A stretch of 64,000 nt of DNA from Sphingopyxis sp. (lineage in GTDB: Bacteria; Pseudomonadota; Alphaproteobacteria; Sphingomonadales; Sphingomonadaceae). Within the stretch, counting starts at the first letter, position 1. Each line of letters opens with the position of its first letter. Where the stretch lies: NCBI GenBank assembly GCA_002733865.1, contig NVXM01000006.1, positions 62,001-126,000 of the forward strand, read 5' to 3'. Positions 54,122-61,985 of this stretch are shown one piece after another. Made by a program: the position numbers and the translations under genes. The notes under the pieces were generated by a model. It saw nothing but the letters and a program-made list of their open reading frames with translations. It ran no database searches and was not told the DNA's origin.

Positions 54122-55315
54122 ATGATGTCCCGGTCCGTGATCATTGCCGGCGTAGCGATGACCCCCTTTGCCACGCCGGGCAAAGCCCGTGACTATCGCG
54201 CGATGGCGACCGACGCGGTCGCAGACGCGCTGGCGGACGCAGCCATCGCTTACCCGCTGATCGAACAGGCCTATGTTGGCTATGTCTATGGCGACAGCAC
54301 GTCCGGTCAGGCCGCGCTCTATCCGAACGGATTGAGCGGCATCCCGATCATCAACGTCAACAATAATTGCGCGACTGGCTCGACGGCCCTGTGGCTGGCT
54401 CGTCAGGCGATCGCCAGCGGCGCCGCGGACTGCGTCATTGCGCTGGGCTTCGAACAGATGAAGCGCGGCGCCTTGGTCAGCATATATGATGACCGGCCAG
54501 ACCCGCTGGACGATTTTCTCGATACGTGCGAAGCGCGGCTGGGCGCTTCCGACAGCCCGATGGCGCTGCGTCTGTTCGGCGGTGCTGCTCTGGAATATCA
54601 GGAGCGATATGGCGCGGAAGACCGGACTTTTGCGCTGATCGCTGAAAAGGCGCGCCGCCATGCAGCAAATAATCCTCTCGCCGTATTTCGGGAGGCGCTG
54701 TCCGCCGATGAGATCTTGGAATCGCCTCTTATGTATGGCCCTCTCACCCGTCTGCAATGTTGCCCGCCAACCTGCGGCGCGGCAGCCGCCATCCTCTGCA
54801 GCGAGTCTTTCGCCGCCCGTCAGGGCATTAGCACCGACATCGTCATAGCCGGTCAGGCAATGACCACGGACCGGCCGGATTCATTCGACGGCGAGAATCT
54901 AGCCGCAACCGTTGGTGCAACCATGTCGCGCGACGCGGCAAACCATGTGTATGAAGCAGCCGGAATCGGTCCGGATGATCTCGATGTGGTCGAATTGCAC
55001 GACTGCTTCACGGCCAACGAACTGCTCAGCTACGAATCGCTGGGATTGACGGACACTGGCACAGCGGAACGGTTCATCCGCGACGGCAACAACAGTTATG
55101 GTGGGAAAGTGGTCACCAATCCTTCCGGCGGGCTACTATCGAAAGGCCACCCGCTGGGCGCCACTGGCCTCGCACAATGTTTCGAGCTAACCACGCAATT
55201 GCGCGGCGACGCCGGTGCACGACAGGTAGAGGATGCGCGCCTGGCGCTGCAGCACAATATCGGACTGGGCGGCGCCTGCGTCGTCACATTATATGAAAAC
55301 CGGGCCGGACGTTAA
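54122..55315 (+). CDS. SCP2-type thiolase/acetyl-CoA acyltransferase
   Basis: 397 residues, thiolase fold of the SCPx/lipid-transfer type. Nucleophilic Cys in INVNNNCATGSTAL (about 77-90, Cys83), His in VVELHDCFTANELLSYE, and the C-terminal GGLLSKGHPLGATGLAQ. It would cleave a beta-ketoacyl-CoA with CoA, which fits the product of the CoA ligase across the regulator gene. AGGAGA precedes the start (ATGATG, either Met). Degradation rather than biosynthesis is inferred from context. Confidence 0.86.
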   Translation: MMSRSVIIAGVAMTPFATPGKARDYRAMATDAVADALADAAIAYPLIEQAYVGYVYGDSTSGQAALYPNGLSGIPIINVNNNCATGSTALWLARQAIASGAADCVIALGFEQMKRGALVSIYDDRPDPLDDFLDTCEARLGASDSPMALRLFGGAALEYQERYGAEDRTFALIAEKARRHAANNPLAVFREALSADEILESPLMYGPLTRLQCCPPTCGAAAAILCSESFAARQGISTDIVIAGQAMTTDRPDSFDGENLAATVGATMSRDAANHVYEAAGIGPDDLDVVELHDCFTANELLSYESLGLTDTGTAERFIRDGNNSYGGKVVTNPSGGLLSKGHPLGATGLAQCFELTTQLRGDAGARQVEDARLALQHNIGLGGACVVTLYENRAGR

Positions 55316-55344
55316 ATCCGGCCAAAAGGATCAGGAGAGCAGAG

Positions 55345-56352
55345 ATGAGCGGAATGACGGCGCGGCGCTGGTATTTCAATGAACGCCCCGAAGAGATGAT
55401 CGAAGACAACACCCTCGTCCTGCGCGAAGAGCCGGTGCCTGACCTGAAAGAGGGCGAAATCCTCTTTCGCACCCTCTATCTCTCGCTTGATGCAACCAAT
55501 CGCGTCTGGCTGAGCGACTGGGACATTTATATGGAGCCCGTGCGCATTGGCGAACCGATGCGCGGCTTTGTCTTCGGCGAGATCGTCGAGAGCAGAAACA
55601 GCGCATTTCCGGTCGGCGCGCACGCCGCAGGGCTGCACAGCTGGTCGGACTATATCGTCACGGATGGAGCGGGATTTTCTGTATTTCCCTCACTTGACGG
55701 CATCGACCTTGCAGAAGCCTTTGCCATCCTCAGCGTCGCCGGACCCACAGCCTATGTCGGTCTGCACGATATCGGAAATCTCAAAAGCGGTGACACGGTC
55801 GTTGTCAGCGGTGCGGCCGGCGCGGTCGGTACGATGGTAGGCCAGATTGCGAAGAATGAAGGATGCACGGTCATCGGCATTGCCGGAAGCGACGAGAAAT
55901 GCGCGATGCTGACCGACGATCTCGGTTTTGACGGCGCAATCAATTACAAAAGCGAGAATGTCACCGAACGGCTGGGCGCGCTGTGCCCCGACGGCATCGA
56001 CCTGTGCTTTGAAAATGTTGGCGGCGACATATTGGACGCATCGCTGACCCACATGAAGGATTTCGGCCATGTCGTCATCTGCGGGCTGATTTCATCCTAT
56101 AACAGCAACGAACCGATCCCCGGCCCTTATATGTTTCGCAACCTGATCATGCGCCGGCTCACCGTTCGCGGCTTCGTGATCCTCGACCATGAAGACCGTT
56201 TTCCGGATGCCATGGCCGCACTTGCGGGATGGCTTGCCGAAGGGAAACTGACCATGCCGCTGAATATTGTGGATGGGCTGGAGGCGGCTCCCAAAGCACT
56301 CAACCTGCTCTACACCGGCGGCAATACCGGCAAGCTATTGGTCAGGATTTAG
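55345..56352 (+). CDS. Medium-chain NADP-dependent oxidoreductase (CurA/enone reductase-like)
   Basis: 335 residues, zinc-free MDR family related to leukotriene B4 dehydrogenase and CurA. RTLYLSLDATNRVWLSD near the N-terminus is typical of the group; nucleotide motif SGAAGAVGTMVGQIAK (about 151-166), FENVGGDILDA and GLISSYN. Members reduce the C=C bond of alpha,beta-unsaturated ketones. Downstream of the thiolase by 29 bp and under box 3, it may saturate an enone before carboxylation. Confidence 0.85.
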   Translation: MSGMTARRWYFNERPEEMIEDNTLVLREEPVPDLKEGEILFRTLYLSLDATNRVWLSDWDIYMEPVRIGEPMRGFVFGEIVESRNSAFPVGAHAAGLHSWSDYIVTDGAGFSVFPSLDGIDLAEAFAILSVAGPTAYVGLHDIGNLKSGDTVVVSGAAGAVGTMVGQIAKNEGCTVIGIAGSDEKCAMLTDDLGFDGAINYKSENVTERLGALCPDGIDLCFENVGGDILDASLTHMKDFGHVVICGLISSYNSNEPIPGPYMFRNLIMRRLTVRGFVILDHEDRFPDAMAALAGWLAEGKLTMPLNIVDGLEAAPKALNLLYTGGNTGKLLVRI

Positions 56353-56416
56353 CCTGCTCACAGACGAGCTCCGCTCAACCTGTTCGTTCATCTATTGCTG
56401 ACGGCGAACAAACACC

Positions 56417-57061
56417 TTGCAGTCAAAAACCAATGTAAAAGTGCTTTCAGCGCCCAAGATACTGACCCTCAACAACGAACCGGCAACCTTGCAAGTGGGT
56501 GATCAGGTGCCGATTGTGACGCAGCAGTCGCAAAGCGTCACATCACCCGGCGCGCCGATTGTGAACAATATCGAGCTGCGCGATACCGGCGTCATATTGC
56601 AGGTGACCCCGCGCGTGAATGACAGCGGCACGATCATTCTCGATATATCGCAGGAAGTCAGCGATGTCGCGACAACCACCACGTCCGGCATTAATTCGCC
56701 GACGATCCAACAGCGCCGCCTGGCGAGCACAGTTGCCACGCGCTCGGGGCAGATGATTGCTCTCGGCGGGCTTATTCGCAATCGCCAGACGCGCCAGAAA
56801 TCCGGCATACCCCTTCTCAGCCAGATACCTATTGTTGGTGGCCTGTTCGGGCGCAAGGTGGATACGGGCAGCCGCACGGAACTGATCATTCTGATCACAC
56901 CGACGGTCATCAGGTCACCGGAAGAGATCAAGAATACCGTCGATGCGCTGATTGATGGGCTGGATTTGACCCGGCCGCTGATTGATGAGGCCAAGGCAGG
57001 ACTGGTCGGGCCAAGACTGGTGCCGGCTGTACCCGACCCTATTCCACCGGTCCCCCGATGA
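56417..57061 (+). pseudogene. gspD: gspD remnant: C-terminal secretin domain only
   Basis: 214 residues that match the end of type II secretion GspD: TNVKVLSAPKILTLNNEPAT, VGDQVPIVTQQSQSV, IVNNIELRDTGVILQVTPRV, and GGLIRNRQTRQKSGIPLLSQ. A full secretin has about 700 residues; the signal peptide and N0-N3 domains are missing, and an in-frame TGA stands 15 bases before the TTG that opens the frame. It cannot form an exported ring. The stop overlaps gspK by 4 bp, so the original operon order is kept. Confidence 0.85.
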
Positions 57062-57858
57062 GTTGCCCTGATCCGATTTCTTGTCGCGCGCAGCCAAAGC
57101 GATCGGAGCAAGGTTATATCCTGATCACGGCGATGTGGCTGCTGATGCTTGGCGGTTCGATTGTCGCGCTGCTGATGCTCAGGAATTTGCATGCGGCGGA
57201 AGCCTATTCTGATGATCGCGAGCGGGTGCAGCTGCGCTATGCTCAGGAAAGCGCGGTTGAGACGGTGGTGGCCGACATATTGTTCAACGGCCCGCGCAGC
57301 GAATTTGCGCGGTTGCCGGCAGACACGATCTATAGATTTGGTGATAACACGCTGAAGGTCAGCGTTACCGGTGAAGGCGGGAAGATTGATGTCAATCAGG
57401 CAGATAGCAATTTGATCGAACGGGCGCTGCGTGGGCTTGGGGTTGCCGCACTGCCCCGGCAGACTTTTGTAAGCCGCGTGAAGGAACGGCAGCGCTCTGG
57501 CCAGCTGTTCCGGTCGATCGCGGATGTCGAGGAAGCGATGAGCCAGGCAGGCTTCGATGGAACAGGTGACCTTTGTGCGGAAGAGGTTTTTACAGTCTAT
57601 TCAGGCCTTGCGCTGCCGAAAGCCAGCCAGATGGAGCCGAAATTGGCTAGAGCTCTGGGGCGGGCGAGTTTGGAAGCGGACGCGCGGACCAGCATCGGTT
57701 CGGCAATGCGGATAAAGGTGCAGGGTGAACAGGGATTGCCGCTGGTGGCAGTGGTGCGTGTCAGCGGGTTGATTGGTCAGTCGCACAAGGTGCTAGATTG
57801 GCGATATGGAGCGGCATGTGGTTTGCGTAATTCTAATGGGGCAGATGATGCCTCCTGA
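57058..57858 (+). CDS. gspK: Type II secretion minor pseudopilin GspK
   Basis: 266 residues. The prepilin-like start EQGYILITAMWLLMLGGSIV (cleavage after Gly) leads into the GspK domain with VTGEGGKIDVNQADSNLIER and FRSIADVEEAM, and YSGLALPKA later. GspK caps the pseudopilus tip with GspI and GspJ. The other gsp genes are absent here and gspD is broken, so the protein is probably idle unless a second T2SS exists elsewhere. The C-terminus is shorter than average. Confidence 0.82.
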   Translation: MSCPDPISCRAQPKRSEQGYILITAMWLLMLGGSIVALLMLRNLHAAEAYSDDRERVQLRYAQESAVETVVADILFNGPRSEFARLPADTIYRFGDNTLKVSVTGEGGKIDVNQADSNLIERALRGLGVAALPRQTFVSRVKERQRSGQLFRSIADVEEAMSQAGFDGTGDLCAEEVFTVYSGLALPKASQMEPKLARALGRASLEADARTSIGSAMRIKVQGEQGLPLVAVVRVSGLIGQSHKVLDWRYGAACGLRNSNGADDAS

Positions 57859-58171
57859 TCAATGTATTTGATATACGGATGCGGCAATTAAACTTTACGC
57901 CAATGGCCGGTCTTGTTTTTCGTGATCTTTGCCCAAAACCGCAGATAACTGACTTTGTGGGTCTTCAGCCTGACGCCGAGTGTGACCTTCCAGCCGGCCT
58001 CTCCCAACCGGTCCGGTCGCGCTCAATGGGCAGCAGCGGGCACCGCCATCTTGTTCAAATTGTCAAAGAGCATGTCCTGAGCCTGCCGCAGGATCGGGGG
58101 AGACAATAAGCGATGGGTTTGGGTGTAGGACAGCGTTTTTTGGGATATGAAATTGGGGATTGTTGCAACTG
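57859..58171. other. Gene-free stretch with decayed coding-like sequence
   Basis: On the minus strand one frame reads like the end of two protein fragments separated by a stop (ILRQAQDMLFDNLNKMAVP, then GWKVTLGVRLKTHKVSYLRF), ending near 57893. I cannot assign them; they could be remnants of a mobile-element gene. No intact gene or RNA is seen. Confidence 0.35.
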
Positions 58172-58741
58172 TCACGGTAATTTGCAGATTAATCGCAAAA
58201 GAGAAGCAATTCTTCTCTCTTTTGCAGAAATTGACACTTTTTTTGACAAGTAATAAATCGCTCTCGGAATGCTCGATCGAGGTAATCTGCTCAGATACTC
58301 GTTAATTTCATCCGAAGTTGAAATAGCACCCCGCAGTCGGGAAGGGGAATTTTTGTATATTTCGTGCAAACATTTTATGGCCCGTTTCCCAGCGACATCA
58401 TCGTCTGAGAAAACCATAGAAATTAGAAAATTTGTAAAACTATCATTATAGTTTTTGTAAAAATATATATGGTCGACAATATATGATTTTATCGTATCGT
58501 CATTAGTTGATATTACCGCAGACAACACATCGTCGATTTCTGGGTGTTTATTGGGATTTATCTCGGACAAAAGATAGGCAGCGCTGTGGGCGACTTTGCT
58601 ATTTTCAGATCGAATCAAAGGTAAAATTGCTAATGCACTCTCGCCAGAAAATATTTGATCTAGCAAAAAATAAATATTCTTTTTTTCTGGCTGAATAGAA
58701 CCATCTAGAATCCCTTTTATTGTTTTTTCGAACAAAGTCAT
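58172..58741 (-). CDS. Probable immunity protein of the Rhs toxin
   Basis: 189 residues, AT-rich unlike the rest of the window. Helical, with HEAT-like pairs (LLDQIFSGESALAILPLIRS; SAAYLLSEINPNKHPEIDD; AGKRAIKCLHEIYKNSPSRL). No signal peptide or membrane segment, so cytoplasmic. It lies 43 bp after the Rhs toxin end on the same strand, the usual place for a cognate immunity gene, and shares its low GC. Function is inferred from position and composition. Confidence 0.65.
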   Translation of the reverse strand: MTLFEKTIKGILDGSIQPEKKNIYFLLDQIFSGESALAILPLIRSENSKVAHSAAYLLSEINPNKHPEIDDVLSAVISTNDDTIKSYIVDHIYFYKNYNDSFTNFLISMVFSDDDVAGKRAIKCLHEIYKNSPSRLRGAISTSDEINEYLSRLPRSSIPRAIYYLSKKVSISAKERRIASLLRLICKLP

Positions 58742-58784
58742 AAATCTCTACTCACATATTGTACAACGATAGATCAGGTTTATA

Positions 58785-60131
58785 TCATTGCCTCTGACTT
58801 TCTCTTTTTTTCCGCAAAAATTCTTCTAGATTGTCTACTTTCCTTTGCTCAATCTCAATTCGCTTATCGTGCCCCGCATCGTCTTCACCACGCTTACGGG
58901 CTCTTTCGCGCTCCTTTATGCGCTTCCTTATACTTCTTTTAAAGACTTTGATAGCATGCCGGACATCATAACTACGGGCGAGATCCTTAGTCGAAGGCAG
59001 TGTGCCGTCCAAAATGCCTCCGCGCTTGAAGCTAAACTTAAATCTTGGCAAAGCCCGTTTGCCGAAGAACTTTATCCCAAATGTTCTAGCCAGACCGCTG
59101 AGTCCGGATAATCCGAAAAGTGCATTCGTCGAGTGTTCCGCAACAGCTTCATCATAAATCTCTACTGTGTCACTGTTGCTATGCTCGGATACCAGCTCGC
59201 GTTGACAACTAAGAGATTTGCATCTCATTTTGCCATCTGGATCTTGGTAGCTCACCGGATCATTCCCAACATAGGCATAGAGATTATACTGATCCTCATA
59301 CCCAATAGGATCAGTCTGCAGGAACCTTCCAAGATAGGGCGAATAAGCCCGCGCCTTGTAGTGATAGATGCCGATCTCGGGGATCAGGATCTGGCCGGTA
59401 TACTGAAACCGGCCGATATTGGTGGCATTGGGGATGCCATAGGCGTCATAGGCATTGACCTGGATGGCATTGCCGCTCGCGTCGGTGATTGCGGAGATGC
59501 TGCCCTGCCAGTTGGCGAACATGTGGCGTCGGGTGGCGGCGTTCACGGCACTGCCCGTGTACCAGACGTACGGCTGATCCACTCCGTTCCCGTGGACATA
59601 GCGGTGCTTGATTGAACCGAACTGGTCATATTCCAGCACCAGGGCATCGCCATCATATATGAAGCGGGTTTTTAAAACTCCGCCCTGATTGACCTCGTAG
59701 AGACGACCGAGCGGATCATAGATCAAGTTGGCGGTCTTTGCGCCAGAGGCGGCGATCAGCCGGTTCTCCACATCGTAGGTGAAGTTGACCGACCCGTCGC
59801 TGGTCAGATTGCCATTGGCATCATAGGTGAAGGCCGAAGGACCTGCAGTTGTATATTGGTTCAGACCATTTACCGCATAATCACGGGTGACGTCGTAATG
59901 GGCGGTATTGGCATAGAGATCGTTGCTGGTCGTGCGCGACTTGATCTGGCTGGCGGGCGTGTAGGCAAAGCCGAATGCGTTGTCCTGAGCAGAGCCCGCG
60001 ATGTTTATCTTGATCGAACTGGTTCGACCTATCAGGTCGTAATATTGGGTGTTTTGTAAACCCGATTGCCGGTAATTGTAGTAGAACTGGCCCAGCTCTC
60101 GAGGGCTCAGCTCAGAGTGTTCCAGCGCCAT
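58785..60131 (-). CDS. Truncated Rhs protein with variable C-terminal toxin tip
   Basis: 448 residues: only the C-terminal part of an Rhs protein. Residues about 30-290 hold YD repeats (FTYDANGNLTSDGSVNFTYD, LIYDPLGRLYEV) and the Rhs core (YHYKARAYSPYLGRFLQTDP, YAYVGNDPVSYQDPDG). After DPDG (about 300) comes a 149-residue AT-rich, Lys/Arg-rich helical tip ending in a coiled coil (DKRIEIEQRKVDNLEEFLRK), a polymorphic toxin domain I cannot name with certainty. The first 13 residues (MALEHSELSPREL) belong to an IS3-type transposase, so the ORF is a chimera lacking secretion signals. It may be a silent toxin cassette. Confidence 0.8.
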   Translation of the reverse strand: MALEHSELSPRELGQFYYNYRQSGLQNTQYYDLIGRTSSIKINIAGSAQDNAFGFAYTPASQIKSRTTSNDLYANTAHYDVTRDYAVNGLNQYTTAGPSAFTYDANGNLTSDGSVNFTYDVENRLIAASGAKTANLIYDPLGRLYEVNQGGVLKTRFIYDGDALVLEYDQFGSIKHRYVHGNGVDQPYVWYTGSAVNAATRRHMFANWQGSISAITDASGNAIQVNAYDAYGIPNATNIGRFQYTGQILIPEIGIYHYKARAYSPYLGRFLQTDPIGYEDQYNLYAYVGNDPVSYQDPDGKMRCKSLSCQRELVSEHSNSDTVEIYDEAVAEHSTNALFGLSGLSGLARTFGIKFFGKRALPRFKFSFKRGGILDGTLPSTKDLARSYDVRHAIKVFKRSIRKRIKERERARKRGEDDAGHDKRIEIEQRKVDNLEEFLRKKRESQRQ

Positions 60132-60573
60132 TTCCAGTATCTAGCCCTGCACATCATCCGGGATCCGATTCCATGCGCGCTTGGGTCCTGGTCGCCGATC
60201 TTCCAGCGCATACTCGCCGAACCGCTGATACAGATCATACCAGCGGTAGAAGGGGCGATGCCCAGCCTGTCCAGCGTCTGCTTGGCAGGCAGGTGCTTTT
60301 CTCGACCAGCCTGACGATCTCTAGCTTTTTGGATGCAGGATATCTCATTCGTCGTAGCCCCCATGCCCGATCATGCTTTTTTCAGCAGGCGCTTCTCGAG
60401 CATCCGTTCGGCAACCACTTCCTTGAGATCGCGGGCCTCGCGGCGCAGATCGCGCACTTCATCGGTATTTGCAGCGCGCGATGTATCGCCAGCGAGCACG
60501 ATCCTGATCTTCTCTCCGCGCTATACTGTTTGCGGGTAGCTCTGCCGATAAAGTGCGATTCCGAAACGCGCAA
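60094..60573 (-). mobile_element. Decayed IS3-family transposase remnant
   Basis: Read on the minus strand, pieces of a transposase appear in order in different frames: TRKQYSAE and KIRIVLAGDTSRAANTDEVR, DLRREARDLKEVVAERMLEK, RLLKKA*, then MRYPASKKLEIVRLVEKS, LPAKQTLDRLGIAPST, YDLYQRFGEYALEDRR and, after an in-frame TAG, ILEMALEHSELSPREL. Frameshifts, an internal deletion and the stop make it inactive. No terminal inverted repeats were found. Its downstream end is joined directly to the Rhs coding sequence near 60093. Confidence 0.72.
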
Positions 60574-60619
60574 TTAACCTTATTCACCTAAACCACCGGG
60601 AAAGGGGCACAAAGGTTCG

Positions 60620-61831
60620 ATGCAAACACAAATTCTTGGACTGGTAACACCGCTCATGGTGCTGTTTTTCGCGGCGACATTCGCGGTGCTTTGGCGTGTG
60701 GGGCGGATGAAGCGTCACGTGCTCGGCTATGGCATTTCCTTTGCCCTTTCCGCGACCGGGTTCCTGATCACCCATTTGCTTCCGGCTGATTCCTTCTACG
60801 TCTTCCATTTGACGCAGTTATTCTACACCCTCGGCACGACGGTGTTGCTGGCATCGGTTTGCGAACGTGCCGGACAGCGGCTTCATCTCGCCAGTATGGC
60901 GGTCGTTTACCTCATCAGCGCATTGGTGCTGTCAGTGGCTGTAAGCTTCTCCAACGATGTCGCGTCGCGACTGATCATCGTCAATATGGGCTATGGTGTC
61001 ATGTTCGCCATGGGCGTGACAACCCTCCTTACGGCGAAGCGCCGCACTGTGATTGATGTCGCGATCATCGCGGTCATGGCATTTCAGGCCGCCGATTTCC
61101 TCATCAGGCCGACCTTGACTCTGTTATTTGAGCAGTCGATTCCGGCTGCGGTCTACCGGGACTCGATTTACTACTCCCTGATCGGACTCGTGCTTGGGGT
61201 GAAAGGCGTGACCACCGCGACGGTTCTGATCGGTGCGACCATCGCCGAATGGACCACCTCGCTGCGTGAAAGCAGTGAGCGTGACGCGCTCAGCGGGCTG
61301 TGCAACCGGGGCGCTTTTGAAGAATCGATGCGAACTCTTCTTCCGCGTGCGCAGACGGAGGGACGTCCGCTCAGCCTGGTGGTGGTCGATATCGACCACT
61401 TCAAGAAGGTGAACGACATTTGGGGGCACCAGGCGGGCGATCAGGCAATCGCGGGCATTGGCAACCTCATTGGAAAAATGGTGCGCGGATGCGACAAGGC
61501 CGGCCGGATTGGCGGGGAGGAATTCTGCATCGCGATCTGGAATTGCCCCAATAACGCGGCGGAGCAGTTGGCCGACCGCATCAGGCAGGCATTCGAAGGT
61601 CTTAAACATGCCGGGCTAAGCAACGATGTCCGTCTGACTGCGAGTTTTGGCGTGGCCACCGCGCGCTATGGGGAGACCTATGAGCAGATGTTTGCACGAG
61701 CCGATGCTGCCCTCTACAGGGCCAAGTCGAGTGGCCGAAACCGTGTCGAGAATGCCGAGGAACGCCATCTGGAAGAAGCCAGGCCAGAACCTAAATCAGA
61801 ACTGATCGAATTAAAGCGCGCCATGGGCTGA
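60620..61831 (+). CDS. Membrane-bound diguanylate cyclase (GGDEF)
   Basis: 403 residues. About six N-terminal membrane segments (residues 5-190) act as sensor; a GGDEF domain follows (about 225-385) with the active-site form RIGGEEF and metal/nucleotide residues in VVVDIDHFKKVNDIWGHQAG. An inhibitory I-site RxxD (RGCD) stands five residues before GGEEF, so product inhibition is expected. It makes cyclic di-GMP. No EAL domain. The C-terminal 25 residues are charged. Orphan gene; the NfrB-like synthase 43 kb away lacks the c-di-GMP-binding domain, so no direct link is claimed. Confidence 0.92.
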   Translation: MQTQILGLVTPLMVLFFAATFAVLWRVGRMKRHVLGYGISFALSATGFLITHLLPADSFYVFHLTQLFYTLGTTVLLASVCERAGQRLHLASMAVVYLISALVLSVAVSFSNDVASRLIIVNMGYGVMFAMGVTTLLTAKRRTVIDVAIIAVMAFQAADFLIRPTLTLLFEQSIPAAVYRDSIYYSLIGLVLGVKGVTTATVLIGATIAEWTTSLRESSERDALSGLCNRGAFEESMRTLLPRAQTEGRPLSLVVVDIDHFKKVNDIWGHQAGDQAIAGIGNLIGKMVRGCDKAGRIGGEEFCIAIWNCPNNAAEQLADRIRQAFEGLKHAGLSNDVRLTASFGVATARYGETYEQMFARADAALYRAKSSGRNRVENAEERHLEEARPEPKSELIELKRAMG

Positions 61832-61985
61832 TCGATAGTCCGCTGGACATTGCTCGAAACCCCGCATTGCGGACTGCGCATAAACAATATGTCCTCGCGC
61901 TCGAATGGGGCGCCGAAGAAGCCATCAAAAGCGATAAGATCGCATCGGATTATATCAAACGTGTCCCGACCGAAGCGGGACAGCG

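Noticed and set aside
58845..59111. 88-residue + strand frame
   Set aside because: Antisense to the Rhs toxin tip, in an AT-rich area where open frames arise by chance.
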